In this document: one piece after another, positions 7,059 to 15,114 of the stretch
Position numbering within the stretch: position 1 is the stretch's first letter
How the letters are laid out: each line of letters opens with the position of its first letter
Source: JBCCYM01 sp039190005
Lineage (GTDB): Bacteria; Pseudomonadota; Gammaproteobacteria; UBA12402
Direction: 5' to 3'
Length of the DNA stretch: 31,290 bases
Assembly: GCA_039190005.1 (NCBI GenBank)
Contig: JBCCYM010000012.1
Coordinates: forward strand, 1-31,290
Program-made: the position numbers and the translations under genes
Notes under the pieces: generated by a model
Seen by the model: the letters and a program-made list of their open reading frames with translations, nothing else
Told to the model about the DNA's origin: nothing
Database searches by the model: none

Positions 7059-7720
7059 TGTTCAAAAAAATGCTACTTGCTTTACGCAAATATTTAATTG
7101 CCGGATTACTTATCTGGGTACCCATATTGGTAACGATATGGATTGTGACCTTTTTTATACGCCTGCTAGATAGCGGTCTCAAACTATTACCGACGAAATA
7201 TCACCCAGAAATACTGTTAGGATTTAATATACCCGGATTTGGATTAATATTTTGTTTAGTCGTGCTATTTTTTACCGGCATGATTGCCACCAATTATTTT
7301 GGCAGCCAACTGGTAAAACTTTGGGATTATATTATTCTTAAAATCCCCCTAGTACGCTCAATTTACGCGGCTGTAAAACAAATCATGGAAACCATATTCA
7401 GTTCCGGCAGCCAAGCGTTTCGCCAAGTATTGTTGGTTGAATATCCACGTCGCGGTTCCTGGAGTGTCGCTTTTCAGACCAGTCATGCTTGCTCAGCTGT
7501 CAATGATCAAACCGGCGAACAAATGATCGGGGTATTTATACCAACCACCCCTAACCCTACTTCAGGTTTTCTAATTTATGTGCCTAAAAGTGAAGTAAGA
7601 GAACTCGATATTAATGTTGACGAAGCGTTAAAAATGGTTGTTTCACTCGGTGTCGTACAACCGAAATCCGATATGATACACACAGCACCGGTGGAAAAAC
7701 CACAACCGCAACACCGATGA
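7058..7720 (+). CDS. DUF502 family inner-membrane protein
   Basis: A 220-residue membrane protein of the DUF502 family. Two strong membrane segments are visible (about 12-38, LIAGLLIWVPILVTIWIVTF; about 66-90, GFGLIFCLVVLFFTGMIATN), followed by a cytoplasmic or periplasmic domain with PLVRSIYAAVKQ, RQVLLVEYPRRGSWSVAFQT and VFIPTTPNPTSGFLIYVP, the conserved blocks of the family. Function is unknown. Its position between fmdB and the aspS-yebC-ruvCA group is conserved in related genomes. Starts are chained by overlaps on both sides (1 bp upstream, 4 bp downstream), implying translational coupling. Confidence 0.88.
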   Translation: MFKKMLLALRKYLIAGLLIWVPILVTIWIVTFFIRLLDSGLKLLPTKYHPEILLGFNIPGFGLIFCLVVLFFTGMIATNYFGSQLVKLWDYIILKIPLVRSIYAAVKQIMETIFSSGSQAFRQVLLVEYPRRGSWSVAFQTSHACSAVNDQTGEQMIGVFIPTTPNPTSGFLIYVPKSEVRELDINVDEALKMVVSLGVVQPKSDMIHTAPVEKPQPQHR

Positions 7721-8457
7721 CGCAACACAATCCCATACATGGCGGTCGTTACTTACTGCGTGGTCTGCGGATCATTTTCCAACCTGGGTTAAAACGTTTT
7801 GTTTATATCCCTATGGCAATCAATTTATTCATTTATATCCTATTTATCGCCTTAGCCAATCATTATATTCATAAATTCGTTGCCTGGATTGATCACTTTC
7901 TACCCAGCTGGCTACAATGGCTGAACTGGTTACTATGGCCGTTTTTTATCCTGATGGGATTAGTGATACTGCTGTATAGTTTCGGCATTATTGCCAGCCT
8001 AGTCACCGCGCCTTTTAATAGTTTCCTCGCCGAAAAAGTTGAATACGTAGCCACTGGCAACAAACCCAATAGCACACCTTGGTCGGCCATATTCAAAGAA
8101 ACATGGCGCGTTATTGAACGAGAGATCCGTAAACTACTCTATTATCTCCCGCGTGTTATTATATTGTTTGTCATTAGTTTTATTCCGGTAATCAATTTAA
8201 TTTCCAGCCTCCTGTGGTTATGGCTCGCGGCTTGGATGATGGCCGTACAATATTTAGACTACCCTTTTGATAACCATCATGTTTCTTTCGCCGACATGAT
8301 GAAACGACTGCGCGCCAATTATTTTAGCAATCTTGGATTTGGTGTCGCGGTCTTATTCGCTTTAATTATTCCAATTTTTAATATTGTCATTATCCCCGCG
8401 GCCGTTGCCGGCGCGACATTAAAATGGTTAGATGAAGAAAAACAGCAACACGCATGA
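7717..8457 (+). CDS. cysZ: CysZ-like sulfate permease (EI24 family)
   Basis: An inner-membrane protein that in Escherichia coli takes up sulfate for cysteine synthesis. The 246-residue length and blocks match CysZ closely: RGLRIIFQPGLKRFVYIP near the start, WLQWLNWLLWPFF, the conserved TAPFNSFLAEKVE, YYLPRVIILFVISFIP, the diagnostic MMAVQYLDYPFDNHHVSF and AGATLKWLDEE at the end. Several membrane helices are evident. It overlaps both neighbours by 4 bp. No cys assimilation genes are nearby, so a sulfate role here rests on family similarity. Confidence 0.88.
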   Translation: MTQHNPIHGGRYLLRGLRIIFQPGLKRFVYIPMAINLFIYILFIALANHYIHKFVAWIDHFLPSWLQWLNWLLWPFFILMGLVILLYSFGIIASLVTAPFNSFLAEKVEYVATGNKPNSTPWSAIFKETWRVIEREIRKLLYYLPRVIILFVISFIPVINLISSLLWLWLAAWMMAVQYLDYPFDNHHVSFADMMKRLRANYFSNLGFGVAVLFALIIPIFNIVIIPAAVAGATLKWLDEEKQQHA

Positions 8458-9413
8458 ACCATAAAATATTAGTAATGCTTCCCCGACGGCTTGGTGATGT
8501 TGTAATGTGCACACCCGCTTTTAAACAGCTTAAAGCACATTGTCCTTCACTGATTGTCGATGCCTTAGCGTTTTCCAAGATCAGTGCGACAGCCATCAAG
8601 CATGATCCGCTATTTAAAACTATTTTTCTTGCCGAGCAGCATCCATTAGCATCACTACATCATCACTACGATCAAGTCTACAGCCTCTATGATTCCAGAA
8701 CTATTTATGATTACATCGGCAATTATCCGGTTACCTACAACAGAATGCGAGAGCATCATGGTAAAACGCTACATAATGCTGACATGGCATGTGTCTTTTT
8801 AGCGAAACAGTTTGCTTACCAGCCAGAAGCCGTGCAACAGTATTATATTTACCCGCAACAACAAGACAAAGACAGATTAAACACGCTGCTTGCCGCTACC
8901 GATATTAAACCAGACAATAAATTAATCGGCTTCCATTTGGGTTGTTCAAGATCAGCAAAATACGCTACGCGTAATCGCGCGTGGTTGCTACGTTATTTCA
9001 GAAAATATCTCAAAGGCATTAAAAGCTGGCCATTGAATCGCTATCTAAAACTGGCAAATAATTTACGGCAAGATGATCCCAAGGTAAAAATTATTTTAAC
9101 CGGCGGTGCTGATGAAATAAAACTGGGAGAAATGTTTAGCAAACACTACCCCGACGCCATTAATTTAATCGGTAAAACATCCATCCAGGTGTTATTCGAG
9201 TTATTACAACGATTAAACCTTTATGTCGCCGCGGATACGGGTACCTTGCATGTCGCTTGCGCCACCAATACACCGTTCATCACATTTTTCCGTAGCGGTA
9301 AAAATAACTGTGTGCCACCAGCGGCAGATTATCGCGTTGTTATCAAGAAAGAAAAAATTACCGATATTTCAGTAGCTGAAGTTTATCATCACGCTCGGCG
9401 ATTTCTAAAATAG
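8454..9413 (+). CDS. Glycosyltransferase family 9 (heptosyltransferase-like)
   Basis: A 319-residue GT-B enzyme of the ADP-heptose:LPS heptosyltransferase family, expected to add a sugar to the lipopolysaccharide core on the cytoplasmic face. N-terminal KILVMLPRRLGDVVMCTPAF is the family's acceptor-side motif with the RxGDxxxxTP pattern; the C-terminal half carries IILTGGADEIKLGE, NLIGKTSIQVLFELLQR and AADTGTLHVACATNTPFI, the nucleotide-sugar binding signature. A basic stretch, RYFRKYLKGIKSWP, near 180-195 lies between the two domains. It overlaps cysZ by 4 bp and ends 7 bp before a long repeat array. Whether it is WaaC, WaaF or another GT9 member cannot be decided here. Confidence 0.85.
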   Translation: MNHKILVMLPRRLGDVVMCTPAFKQLKAHCPSLIVDALAFSKISATAIKHDPLFKTIFLAEQHPLASLHHHYDQVYSLYDSRTIYDYIGNYPVTYNRMREHHGKTLHNADMACVFLAKQFAYQPEAVQQYYIYPQQQDKDRLNTLLAATDIKPDNKLIGFHLGCSRSAKYATRNRAWLLRYFRKYLKGIKSWPLNRYLKLANNLRQDDPKVKIILTGGADEIKLGEMFSKHYPDAINLIGKTSIQVLFELLQRLNLYVAADTGTLHVACATNTPFITFFRSGKNNCVPPAADYRVVIKKEKITDISVAEVYHHARRFLK

Positions 9414-9420
9414 AGAATTT

Positions 9421-9838
9421 ATCCTTCGACCCTTCGACAGGCTCAGGGCAAGCAGGCTCAGGAACCATCCTTCGACGAATTCAGGGATCACTCTTTGAAC
9501 GGCTTTAAGACATGGATGGCTGAGCTTGTCGAAGCCCAAGCCTGATTTCGAAAAACTTGTTAGACCCTTCGACCCTTCGACCCTTCGACCCTTCGACAGG
9601 CTCAGGGCAAACAGGCTCAGGAACCACCCTTCGACGAATTCAGGAATCACTCTTTGAACAGCTTTAAGACATGGATGGCTGAGCTTGTCGAAGCCCAAGC
9701 CTGATTTCGAAAAACTTGTTAGACCCTTCGACCCTTCGACAGGCTCAGGGCAAGCAGGCTCAGGAACCGTCCTTCGACCCTTCGACAGGCTCAGGACAAG
9801 CAGGCTCAGGAACCATCCTTCGGCAAGCTCAGGGACGC
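9421..9838. repeat. Array of ccttcgacaggctcagg repeats with a 159-bp tandem unit
   Basis: A 135-bp unit at 9430-9564 recurs at 9589-9723 with few changes, giving a 159-bp period. Each unit holds two ccttcga(c)...gctcaggg words, a middle part (ctttgaacggctttaagaca) and an inverted word (gctgagcttgtcgaagccc). Between units cccttcga is repeated four times in tandem (9565-9596). A tail at 9724-9838 has further partial copies. Reading frames here encode only low-complexity peptides and are not genes. The array lies between the glycosyltransferase stop and the aspS leader. Confidence 0.9.
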
Positions 9839-9864
9839 TACATCACACACACTCAGGAACGCCT

Positions 9865-9901
9865 TATAATGGGGATAACACTTGCTTATTGTGACAATAA
9901 G
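9865..9901 (+). promoter_or_regulatory. Candidate aspS promoter element and leader hairpin
   Basis: A perfect TATAAT at 9865-9870 is the first promoter-like element after the repeat array and lies 75 bp before aspS; the -35 region (about 9842-9847) is poor. Just downstream, CTTATTG (9885-9891) and CAATAAG (9895-9901) form a perfect 7-bp inverted repeat with a TGA loop. It could be an operator or a leader hairpin; it lacks a T-run, so it is not a clear terminator. Confidence 0.4.
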
Positions 9902-9945
9902 ACGTAATATCACAACAGGTATCAATAGATCAGGAAAAAAAATAA

Positions 9946-11736
9946 ATGACAACAGCGAAACAATATTTCTGTGAACAACGCTATTTTTGCAATGACGTCA
10001 CTGAAGCATTACTCGATAAAACTGTAGAGATTTGCGCCTGGGTACATCGCCGTCGCGATCATGGCGGTGTCATATTTCTCGATATGCGCGACCGTTCCGG
10101 TTTATTACAGGTTGTGTTTAACCCTGATCAACAGCAATCCTTCGCGATTGCCGATACGGTACGCAGTGAATATGTGCTACAGATTAGCGGCCAGGTACGC
10201 AAACGTCCGCAAGGAATGGAAAATAATGAGCTCCCCACCGGTCAAGTAGAACTGGTTGCTGAAAATATTATCATCCTCAATAAAGCCAAAACACCACCGT
10301 TCCAATTAGATGACTATCAATCCGTTGGTGAAGATGTGCGCCTCAAATACCGTTATATCGATTTGCGTCGACCGGAAATGCATCATAAAATTGCCCTACG
10401 GGCAAAAATATACCGTGTTATTCGTGATTTTCTCGATCATCAGAATTTCCTGGAAATTGAAACCCCTATTTTATTAAAATCAACACCGGAAGGCGCGCGT
10501 GATTACCTGGTGCCTTCGCGCGTGCATCCGGGTAACTTTTTCGCGCTGCCGCAATCACCACAAATATTAAAACAAATACTGATGATCTCAGGCATGGAGC
10601 GTTACTATCAAATCGCTCGTTGTTTCCGTGATGAAGATTTACGTGCCGATCGACAACCGGAATTTACCCAACTGGATATGGAAATGTCCTTTGTCAAAGA
10701 ACACGATATACAAGATATTTCCGAAGCGCTGATCAAACAGCTGTTCAAAGACATCTTACAAATTGAACTGCCTGATTTTCCACGTATGACTTACACAGAA
10801 GCCATGCAGCGCTATGGTTCTGACAAACCGGATTTACGCATTCCACTAGAATTGATTGATATTGCCGATCTGATGCGAGATGTCGAATTCAAAGTCTTCT
10901 CATCACCGGCAAACGATCCAAACAGTCGGGTAGTCGCGCTGCATTTACCGGGTGGCGCTGACCTGACTCGCAAAGAAATTGACGCGTATACCCAATATGT
11001 CAGCCAATTCGGCGCTAAAGGCTTGGCTTATATTAAAGTGAATGAACCGGAAAAAGGTCACGATGGTTTGCAATCACCGATACTGAAATTTTTAACGCCC
11101 GCAGCCATTGATGGCATTTTACAACGCACTCAAGCAAAGCGTGGCGATATCATATTCTTTGGCGCCGATAAAAAACGTGTGGTTGACGAAGCACTAGGCG
11201 CGTTGCGATTACGTTTGGGCAACGACCGAGGACTGGTTAAAGCGGGTTGGCAGCCTTTATGGATAGTCGACTTCCCCATGTTTGAAGAGATTGATGGCGC
11301 CTGGTGTTCACTGCACCACCCTTTCACCGCGCCACAGATTGAAGATCCTAAAGAACTTGAAGTCGCGCCGGATACCATTAAAGCGCGCGCTTACGATCTG
11401 GTATTAAACGGTCAAGAAATCGGCGGCGGATCCATTCGTATTCACACACCCGATATCCAACGCGCTGTCTTACATATCTTAGGCGAAGATGATAAGATAC
11501 TTCAGGAAAAATTCGGCTTCCTGCTTAACGCTCTGGAATATGGTTGTCCGCCTCATGGTGGCATCGCCTTTGGTTTAGATCGCCTTGCCATGTTGATGAC
11601 TGGCTCGCAGTCTATTCGTGAAGTGATTGCTTTCCCCAAAACACAACGCGCGATTTGTCCGTTAACCGAAGCACCGGGCGCGGTCAGTTCAGCGCAACTA
11701 CGAGAATTAGGTATAAAATTAAAAGAAAGGGGTTAA
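9946..11736 (+). CDS. aspS: Aspartyl-tRNA synthetase, probably non-discriminating
   Basis: It charges tRNA-Asp with aspartate (class II, bacterial type, 596 residues). The N-terminal OB-fold anticodon domain includes CAWVHRRRDHGGVIFLDMRD (30-49). The catalytic domain shows motif 2 (RCFRDEDLRADRQPEFTQLD) and motif 3 (GGIAFGLDRLAMLM); the bacterial GAD insert follows YGSDKPDLRIP and covers the FKVFSSPAND region. His39 and Gly90 sit where Pseudomonas aeruginosa AspRS has His31 and Gly83, residues linked to relaxed specificity; that type also charges tRNA-Asn and depends on GatCAB. A short unusual N-terminal extension (MTTAKQYFCEQ) precedes the usual start region. It leads the aspS-yebC-ruvC-ruvA run. 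Confidence 0.97.
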   Translation: MTTAKQYFCEQRYFCNDVTEALLDKTVEICAWVHRRRDHGGVIFLDMRDRSGLLQVVFNPDQQQSFAIADTVRSEYVLQISGQVRKRPQGMENNELPTGQVELVAENIIILNKAKTPPFQLDDYQSVGEDVRLKYRYIDLRRPEMHHKIALRAKIYRVIRDFLDHQNFLEIETPILLKSTPEGARDYLVPSRVHPGNFFALPQSPQILKQILMISGMERYYQIARCFRDEDLRADRQPEFTQLDMEMSFVKEHDIQDISEALIKQLFKDILQIELPDFPRMTYTEAMQRYGSDKPDLRIPLELIDIADLMRDVEFKVFSSPANDPNSRVVALHLPGGADLTRKEIDAYTQYVSQFGAKGLAYIKVNEPEKGHDGLQSPILKFLTPAAIDGILQRTQAKRGDIIFFGADKKRVVDEALGALRLRLGNDRGLVKAGWQPLWIVDFPMFEEIDGAWCSLHHPFTAPQIEDPKELEVAPDTIKARAYDLVLNGQEIGGGSIRIHTPDIQRAVLHILGEDDKILQEKFGFLLNALEYGCPPHGGIAFGLDRLAMLMTGSQSIREVIAFPKTQRAICPLTEAPGAVSSAQLRELGIKLKERG

Positions 11737-11739
11737 GTT

Positions 11740-12480
11740 ATGGCAGGTCACAGTAAATGGGCAAACATTCAACATCGTAAAGGACGTCAAGATAAAATTC
11801 GCGGCAAGATTTTTTCACGCTGCGCCAAAGAAATCATGGTCGCGGCCAAACAAGGTGGTGGTGATCCTGATGGTAATCCGCGCCTGCGTTTAGCCATTGA
11901 AAAAGCGCGCGCGGCGAATATGACCAAAGACAAAATTGATAACGCCATAAAAAAAGCCACTGGCGAAGCGGAAGCGCTTAATATCGAAGAAGTACGTTAT
12001 GAAGGTTACGGGCCTGGCGGCATTGCCGTGATGGTAGATTGTGTTACCGATAACAAAAATCGTACAGTAGCGGAAGTACGGCACGCGTTTAGCAAAAGTG
12101 GCGGTAATCTTGGCACTGATGGTTCCGTTTCCTATTTATTTAATAAGCGTGGCGTCATTGAATTAACAGCCGACAGTGATGAAGAACAAGTCATGAGTGT
12201 CGCTTTAGAATACGGTGCCGATGATATTATTACTGAAGAAGATCACACCATGATTGTGTATACTAACCCCGATTCCTTTGAAACCGTTAAAGGCGCGTTG
12301 GCACAAGCAAACTTAACCATAACATCCGCCACCATTACCATGATCGCGACAACCAGAACGGTTCTTGACAAAGCCATGTCGGAAAAATTACTGAAATTAT
12401 TAGATTTACTTGAAGATCTCGATGATGTTCAGGAAGTCTATTCCAATGCCGACATTGCCGATGAATGCTTATCGGATTAA
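11740..12480 (+). CDS. yebC: YebC/PmpR family protein
   Basis: A 246-residue cytoplasmic protein of the YebC/TACO1 family. The start MAGHSKWANIQHRKGRQD is the family signature, followed by FSRCAKEIMVAAKQGGGDPD, NPRLRLAIEKARAANM, the central YEGYGPGGIAVMVDCVTDN and GGNLGTDGSVSYLFNKRG. Members have been described as transcriptional regulators; recent work on the family points to a role in translation at difficult peptide stretches. A purine-rich site (aaaggggt) overlaps the end of aspS and fixes the ATG. The next gene, ruvC, begins 3 bp after the stop, the classic yebC-ruvC arrangement. Confidence 0.96.
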   Translation: MAGHSKWANIQHRKGRQDKIRGKIFSRCAKEIMVAAKQGGGDPDGNPRLRLAIEKARAANMTKDKIDNAIKKATGEAEALNIEEVRYEGYGPGGIAVMVDCVTDNKNRTVAEVRHAFSKSGGNLGTDGSVSYLFNKRGVIELTADSDEEQVMSVALEYGADDIITEEDHTMIVYTNPDSFETVKGALAQANLTITSATITMIATTRTVLDKAMSEKLLKLLDLLEDLDDVQEVYSNADIADECLSD

Positions 12481-12483
12481 TTG

Positions 12484-13017
12484 ATGACGACTATTCTAGG
12501 CATAGACCCCGGATCACGTATCACCGGCTATGGTGTGATCAAACTCAAACATAATAAACCACATTATCTCAGCAGTGGTCGGATTATGGTAGCGGGACAA
12601 CATCTATCGGATAAATTAGGCAGAATATTTGATGACATCTCCCAGATTTGTCAACAATACCAACCGGATATGGCAGCCATTGAACAGATTTTCATGCATC
12701 AAAATCCGGGCGCCGCTTTAAAGCTTGGTCAAGCCAGAGGCGTTGCCATTGCCGCGATGAGTTGTCATAATCTTCAAGCCCATGAATATTCAGCCCGTCA
12801 AATTAAACAAGCCGTGGTGGGTTACGGCGCCGCCAAAAAAACACAAGTACAACATATGATCACCACACTGTTAAGCTTAGAAAAACAACCGCCAAATGAT
12901 GCCGCTGACGCGCTTGCCATTGCCTTATGTCACGCGCATACACACTTAAGTCTACAGGTATTAAACAAGCGATCAACTATCAATGAGCAAGCAGGCGCTC
13001 AAGTAATAGGTAGATAG
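12484..13017 (+). CDS. ruvC: Holliday junction endodeoxyribonuclease RuvC
   Basis: It resolves Holliday junctions in recombination repair by paired nicks. The 177-residue protein begins MTTILGIDPGSRITGYG. The four acidic catalytic residues are present: Asp8, Glu67 (AAIEQIF), Asp139 and Asp142 (NDAADALAIALCHAH). The ATG at 12484 is preferred over an in-frame TTG at 12481, since it matches the usual family start. It sits 3 bp after yebC and 3 bp before ruvA, one operon. Length is normal. Confidence 0.96.
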   Translation: MTTILGIDPGSRITGYGVIKLKHNKPHYLSSGRIMVAGQHLSDKLGRIFDDISQICQQYQPDMAAIEQIFMHQNPGAALKLGQARGVAIAAMSCHNLQAHEYSARQIKQAVVGYGAAKKTQVQHMITTLLSLEKQPPNDAADALAIALCHAHTHLSLQVLNKRSTINEQAGAQVIGR

Positions 13018-13020
13018 ATT

Positions 13021-13620
13021 ATGATCAGTCGACTAAAAGGTATTATTCTTGAAAAAAAACCACCATTTTTAATTATTGATGTGCGTGATATTGGCTATGC
13101 CGTTGAAACGTCCATGCAAACGTTTTACCAATTACCGGAAATCGGTGAAACCATTGTATTATACACCCATTTTGTGGTGCGCGAAGACGCGCAGATGTTA
13201 TTCGGTTTTCTTGACGAAAAAGAGCGGCGGTTATTTCGTTCCTTAATTAAAGTCAACGGTGTCGGTCCGAAAATGGCATTGGCAATTTTATCAACCATGG
13301 TACCGGATGAATTTATTCACTGTATCAATGAACAAAACCTTAAACAGCTTACCCGCATTCCGGGTGTCGGTAAAAAAACGGCTGAAAGACTGTGTATTGA
13401 AATCCGTGATCGGCTTAAAGACTGGCAACCGGAAACTGACGCAGTTAGTTCAACCACCCAACAAAACTATGACGATGCCAAACAACAACAACGCGACGCC
13501 ATCGACGCCCTGATTGCCCTCGGCTATAACTCCCGCGATGCTGAAAAAGCCGTGAAAAGCATTACTGAAGAAGGATTAAGCTCTGAGCAACTGATCCGCT
13601 TGAGTCTGAAAAATTTGTAA
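13021..13620 (+). CDS. ruvA: Holliday junction branch migration protein RuvA
   Basis: A tetrameric junction-binding protein that directs the RuvB motor. The 199-residue product has the N-terminal OB-like domain (MISRLKGIILEKKPPFLIID), the tandem helix-hairpin-helix region (VNGVGPKMALAILSTM and IPGVGKKTAERLCIEIRD), a Gln-rich linker around 145-160, and a C-terminal three-helix domain (AIDALIALGYNSRDAEKAV) that contacts RuvB. All domains are intact. Unusually, ruvB does not follow: a 54-bp repeat begins 12 bp after the stop and then a convergent gene. RuvB must be encoded elsewhere. Confidence 0.96.
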   Translation: MISRLKGIILEKKPPFLIIDVRDIGYAVETSMQTFYQLPEIGETIVLYTHFVVREDAQMLFGFLDEKERRLFRSLIKVNGVGPKMALAILSTMVPDEFIHCINEQNLKQLTRIPGVGKKTAERLCIEIRDRLKDWQPETDAVSSTTQQNYDDAKQQQRDAIDALIALGYNSRDAEKAVKSITEEGLSSEQLIRLSLKNL

Positions 13621-13632
13621 GTGAATTTTCCC

Positions 13633-13686
13633 CGTCATTCCCGCGCAGGCGGGAACGACGAATTTGCCAGATTTCAACAGTCCCTA
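13633..13686. repeat. Palindromic repeat between ruvA and a convergent gene
   Basis: Arms 13633-13644 (cgtcattcccgc) and 13649-13660 (gcgggaacgacg) pair over 12 bp with one mismatch, forming a tight hairpin. The stretch 13649-13686 is identical over 38 bp to 6709-6746, the right end of the nested element before fmdB. It lies between two converging 3' ends and could limit read-through, but it lacks a T-run. Confidence 0.8.
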
Positions 13687-13692
13687 TCAAGA

Positions 13693-14604
13693 CTACCGAC
13701 GACGAGTTTTCATAAAACTCGCATCAATAGTACCTTTCAAGCACAGCGGAAGGTAAGGGTAATTTTCTGTGATCACATAATAATAAATGCCTTGTGGGTA
13801 TTCACTTGTTTTACCATATCGCCCATTGCATTCATCCAGTAAAGTGCTCTGCTTTTGATAGGTATAATCCTCAAAAAAAGTGCCATCATAGTTTCCAGGC
13901 GGATCGCCAGCGGGACGCTGTCCTGATTTTAATTGATAGCCGGATTTAGCCAATACCATTGGACTGCTTAACTCATCCGGATTTTTATGGACATACAAGC
14001 CATAAATAGGAAAGCCATCAGCGGCATAGCCGATTAACACCATTTTAGAGGGCACTTTGGCATCGTTTGTTATTCGCCGATATAAAGACGCTGGCAAACG
14101 ATGATAATGATATACTCCTGGCGGTTGCGGATGGCCATTGGAACTATCCAAGCCCACCAGTTTTGCGGTCGCCACATACATCCAATCTGAGAATTTACCT
14201 GTCTCGCGCCCTTTGCCATAATGCCAATATTCATTGGTACTCATTTCAAAAGGCACACCATTTAAGGCAACGCCCATCCATAAGCGATGACTCCCCCATG
14301 TCCATGTGATTTTACTGCTTTTAGCAGGATAACGTGGCACACGAAAATGATGATCAGCAGGACAAACAGGATTTGGATTTCCAGCATTTGGAAATGGACC
14401 ATATGATGCCGGAATACCATTACTGTCAATATAACGATAATCCCCTTTAACATAGATACGCACATAAGGTTTCACATCAGTTTGCTGACACGAAATTCTG
14501 GCGGGATGATGTCTGCTATTATTGGCAGAAACCGATGAGCTTTGTGAGGCGGAACAAGCTACCAATAGCAAACTTGCACTTAAAATAACGATTCTTATAT
14601 CCAC
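13693..14604 (-). CDS. YHYH domain lipoprotein
   Basis: A 303-residue exported lipoprotein: a hydrophobic start with lipobox LVAC (Cys17 lipidated), then a YHYH domain. Diagnostic blocks are GHPQPPGVYHYHRLP, LIGYAADGFPIYGLY, NYDGTFFEDYTY, LDECNGRYGKTSEYPQGIYY and NYPYLPLCLKG. The conserved His, Tyr and Asp residues suggest metal binding, but the family's activity is not known to me. The start is GTG at 14604, set by AAGGAG at 14612-14617 with a spacing of 7. It is not overlapped by its neighbours and is convergent with ruvA. Family call sound; function unknown. Confidence 0.85.
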   Translation of the reverse strand: MDIRIVILSASLLLVACSASQSSSVSANNSRHHPARISCQQTDVKPYVRIYVKGDYRYIDSNGIPASYGPFPNAGNPNPVCPADHHFRVPRYPAKSSKITWTWGSHRLWMGVALNGVPFEMSTNEYWHYGKGRETGKFSDWMYVATAKLVGLDSSNGHPQPPGVYHYHRLPASLYRRITNDAKVPSKMVLIGYAADGFPIYGLYVHKNPDELSSPMVLAKSGYQLKSGQRPAGDPPGNYDGTFFEDYTYQKQSTLLDECNGRYGKTSEYPQGIYYYVITENYPYLPLCLKGTIDASFMKTRRR

Positions 14605-14611
14605 GTGTTTA

Positions 14612-14617
14612 CTCCTT
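14612..14617 (-). promoter_or_regulatory. Strong Shine-Dalgarno supporting a GTG start
   Basis: AAGGAG on the minus strand, 7 bases before the GTG at 14604, is one of the strongest ribosome binding sites in the window and justifies the non-ATG start of the YHYH lipoprotein. Confidence 0.75.
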
Positions 14618-14680
14618 TTAAATTAAAATAGTTATGTCAATTACATAAAGTTTGTTATAAAGAAGGCTTATAGTCAACCG

Positions 14681-15058
14681 TCATCTGATCAACAACCCCG
14701 CGACAGCATGGCGCTGCTCTGACATCAGCACATTATAGGTGCGACAAGCCGCCAGTGTTGTCATACATTCCAGACCAATGCCTTTAGCAAGAATTATCTG
14801 CATAAGCTCCGGTTTTAGAAAACGTTGATGCTCCCCTGTTCCTAAAATAATAATCGCTGGGGAAGCTTCGCATAACATGTCCAAATGTTCTGGCTTGATA
14901 GCATCAAAACACTGAGGCGACCATGTGTCATTAAGCATAGTATTACTGATAATAATACTTTTATTATAGATTTGCTCATTGACTTTAAGAGCGCCAGGGA
15001 CATAAGAGCGTATGGTATATTGGCTATCATTTGGATCGATATTAAATTGGATTTGCAT
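14681..15058 (-). CDS. Mth938-like (DUF498) domain protein
   Basis: A 125-residue protein of the Mth938/DUF498 family, related to the mitochondrial complex I assembly factor NDUFAF3. Visible marks are YTIRSYVPGALKVNEQIY, the strand IIISNT, ASPAIIILGTGEHQRFL and the C-terminal GLECMTTLAACRTYNVLMSE, which matches the family pattern ending in an ACRTYN-like block. Bacterial members have no settled role. It lies 56 bp downstream of the CorB-like gene on the same strand and 76 bp upstream of the YHYH gene, so co-transcription is possible but not forced. Confidence 0.85.
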   Translation of the reverse strand: MQIQFNIDPNDSQYTIRSYVPGALKVNEQIYNKSIIISNTMLNDTWSPQCFDAIKPEHLDMLCEASPAIIILGTGEHQRFLKPELMQIILAKGIGLECMTTLAACRTYNVLMSEQRHAVAGLLIR

Positions 15059-15114
15059 AGTAACTATTTTTCACCAGATTTTGTCAATTTGTTAATGGTC
15101 ATTTTTTTACTGTC

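Noticed and set aside
9405..9907. Open frames on both strands with repeated SGQAGSGT or ALSLSKGRR peptides
   Set aside because: They are translations of the tandem DNA repeats and have no relation to a protein family.
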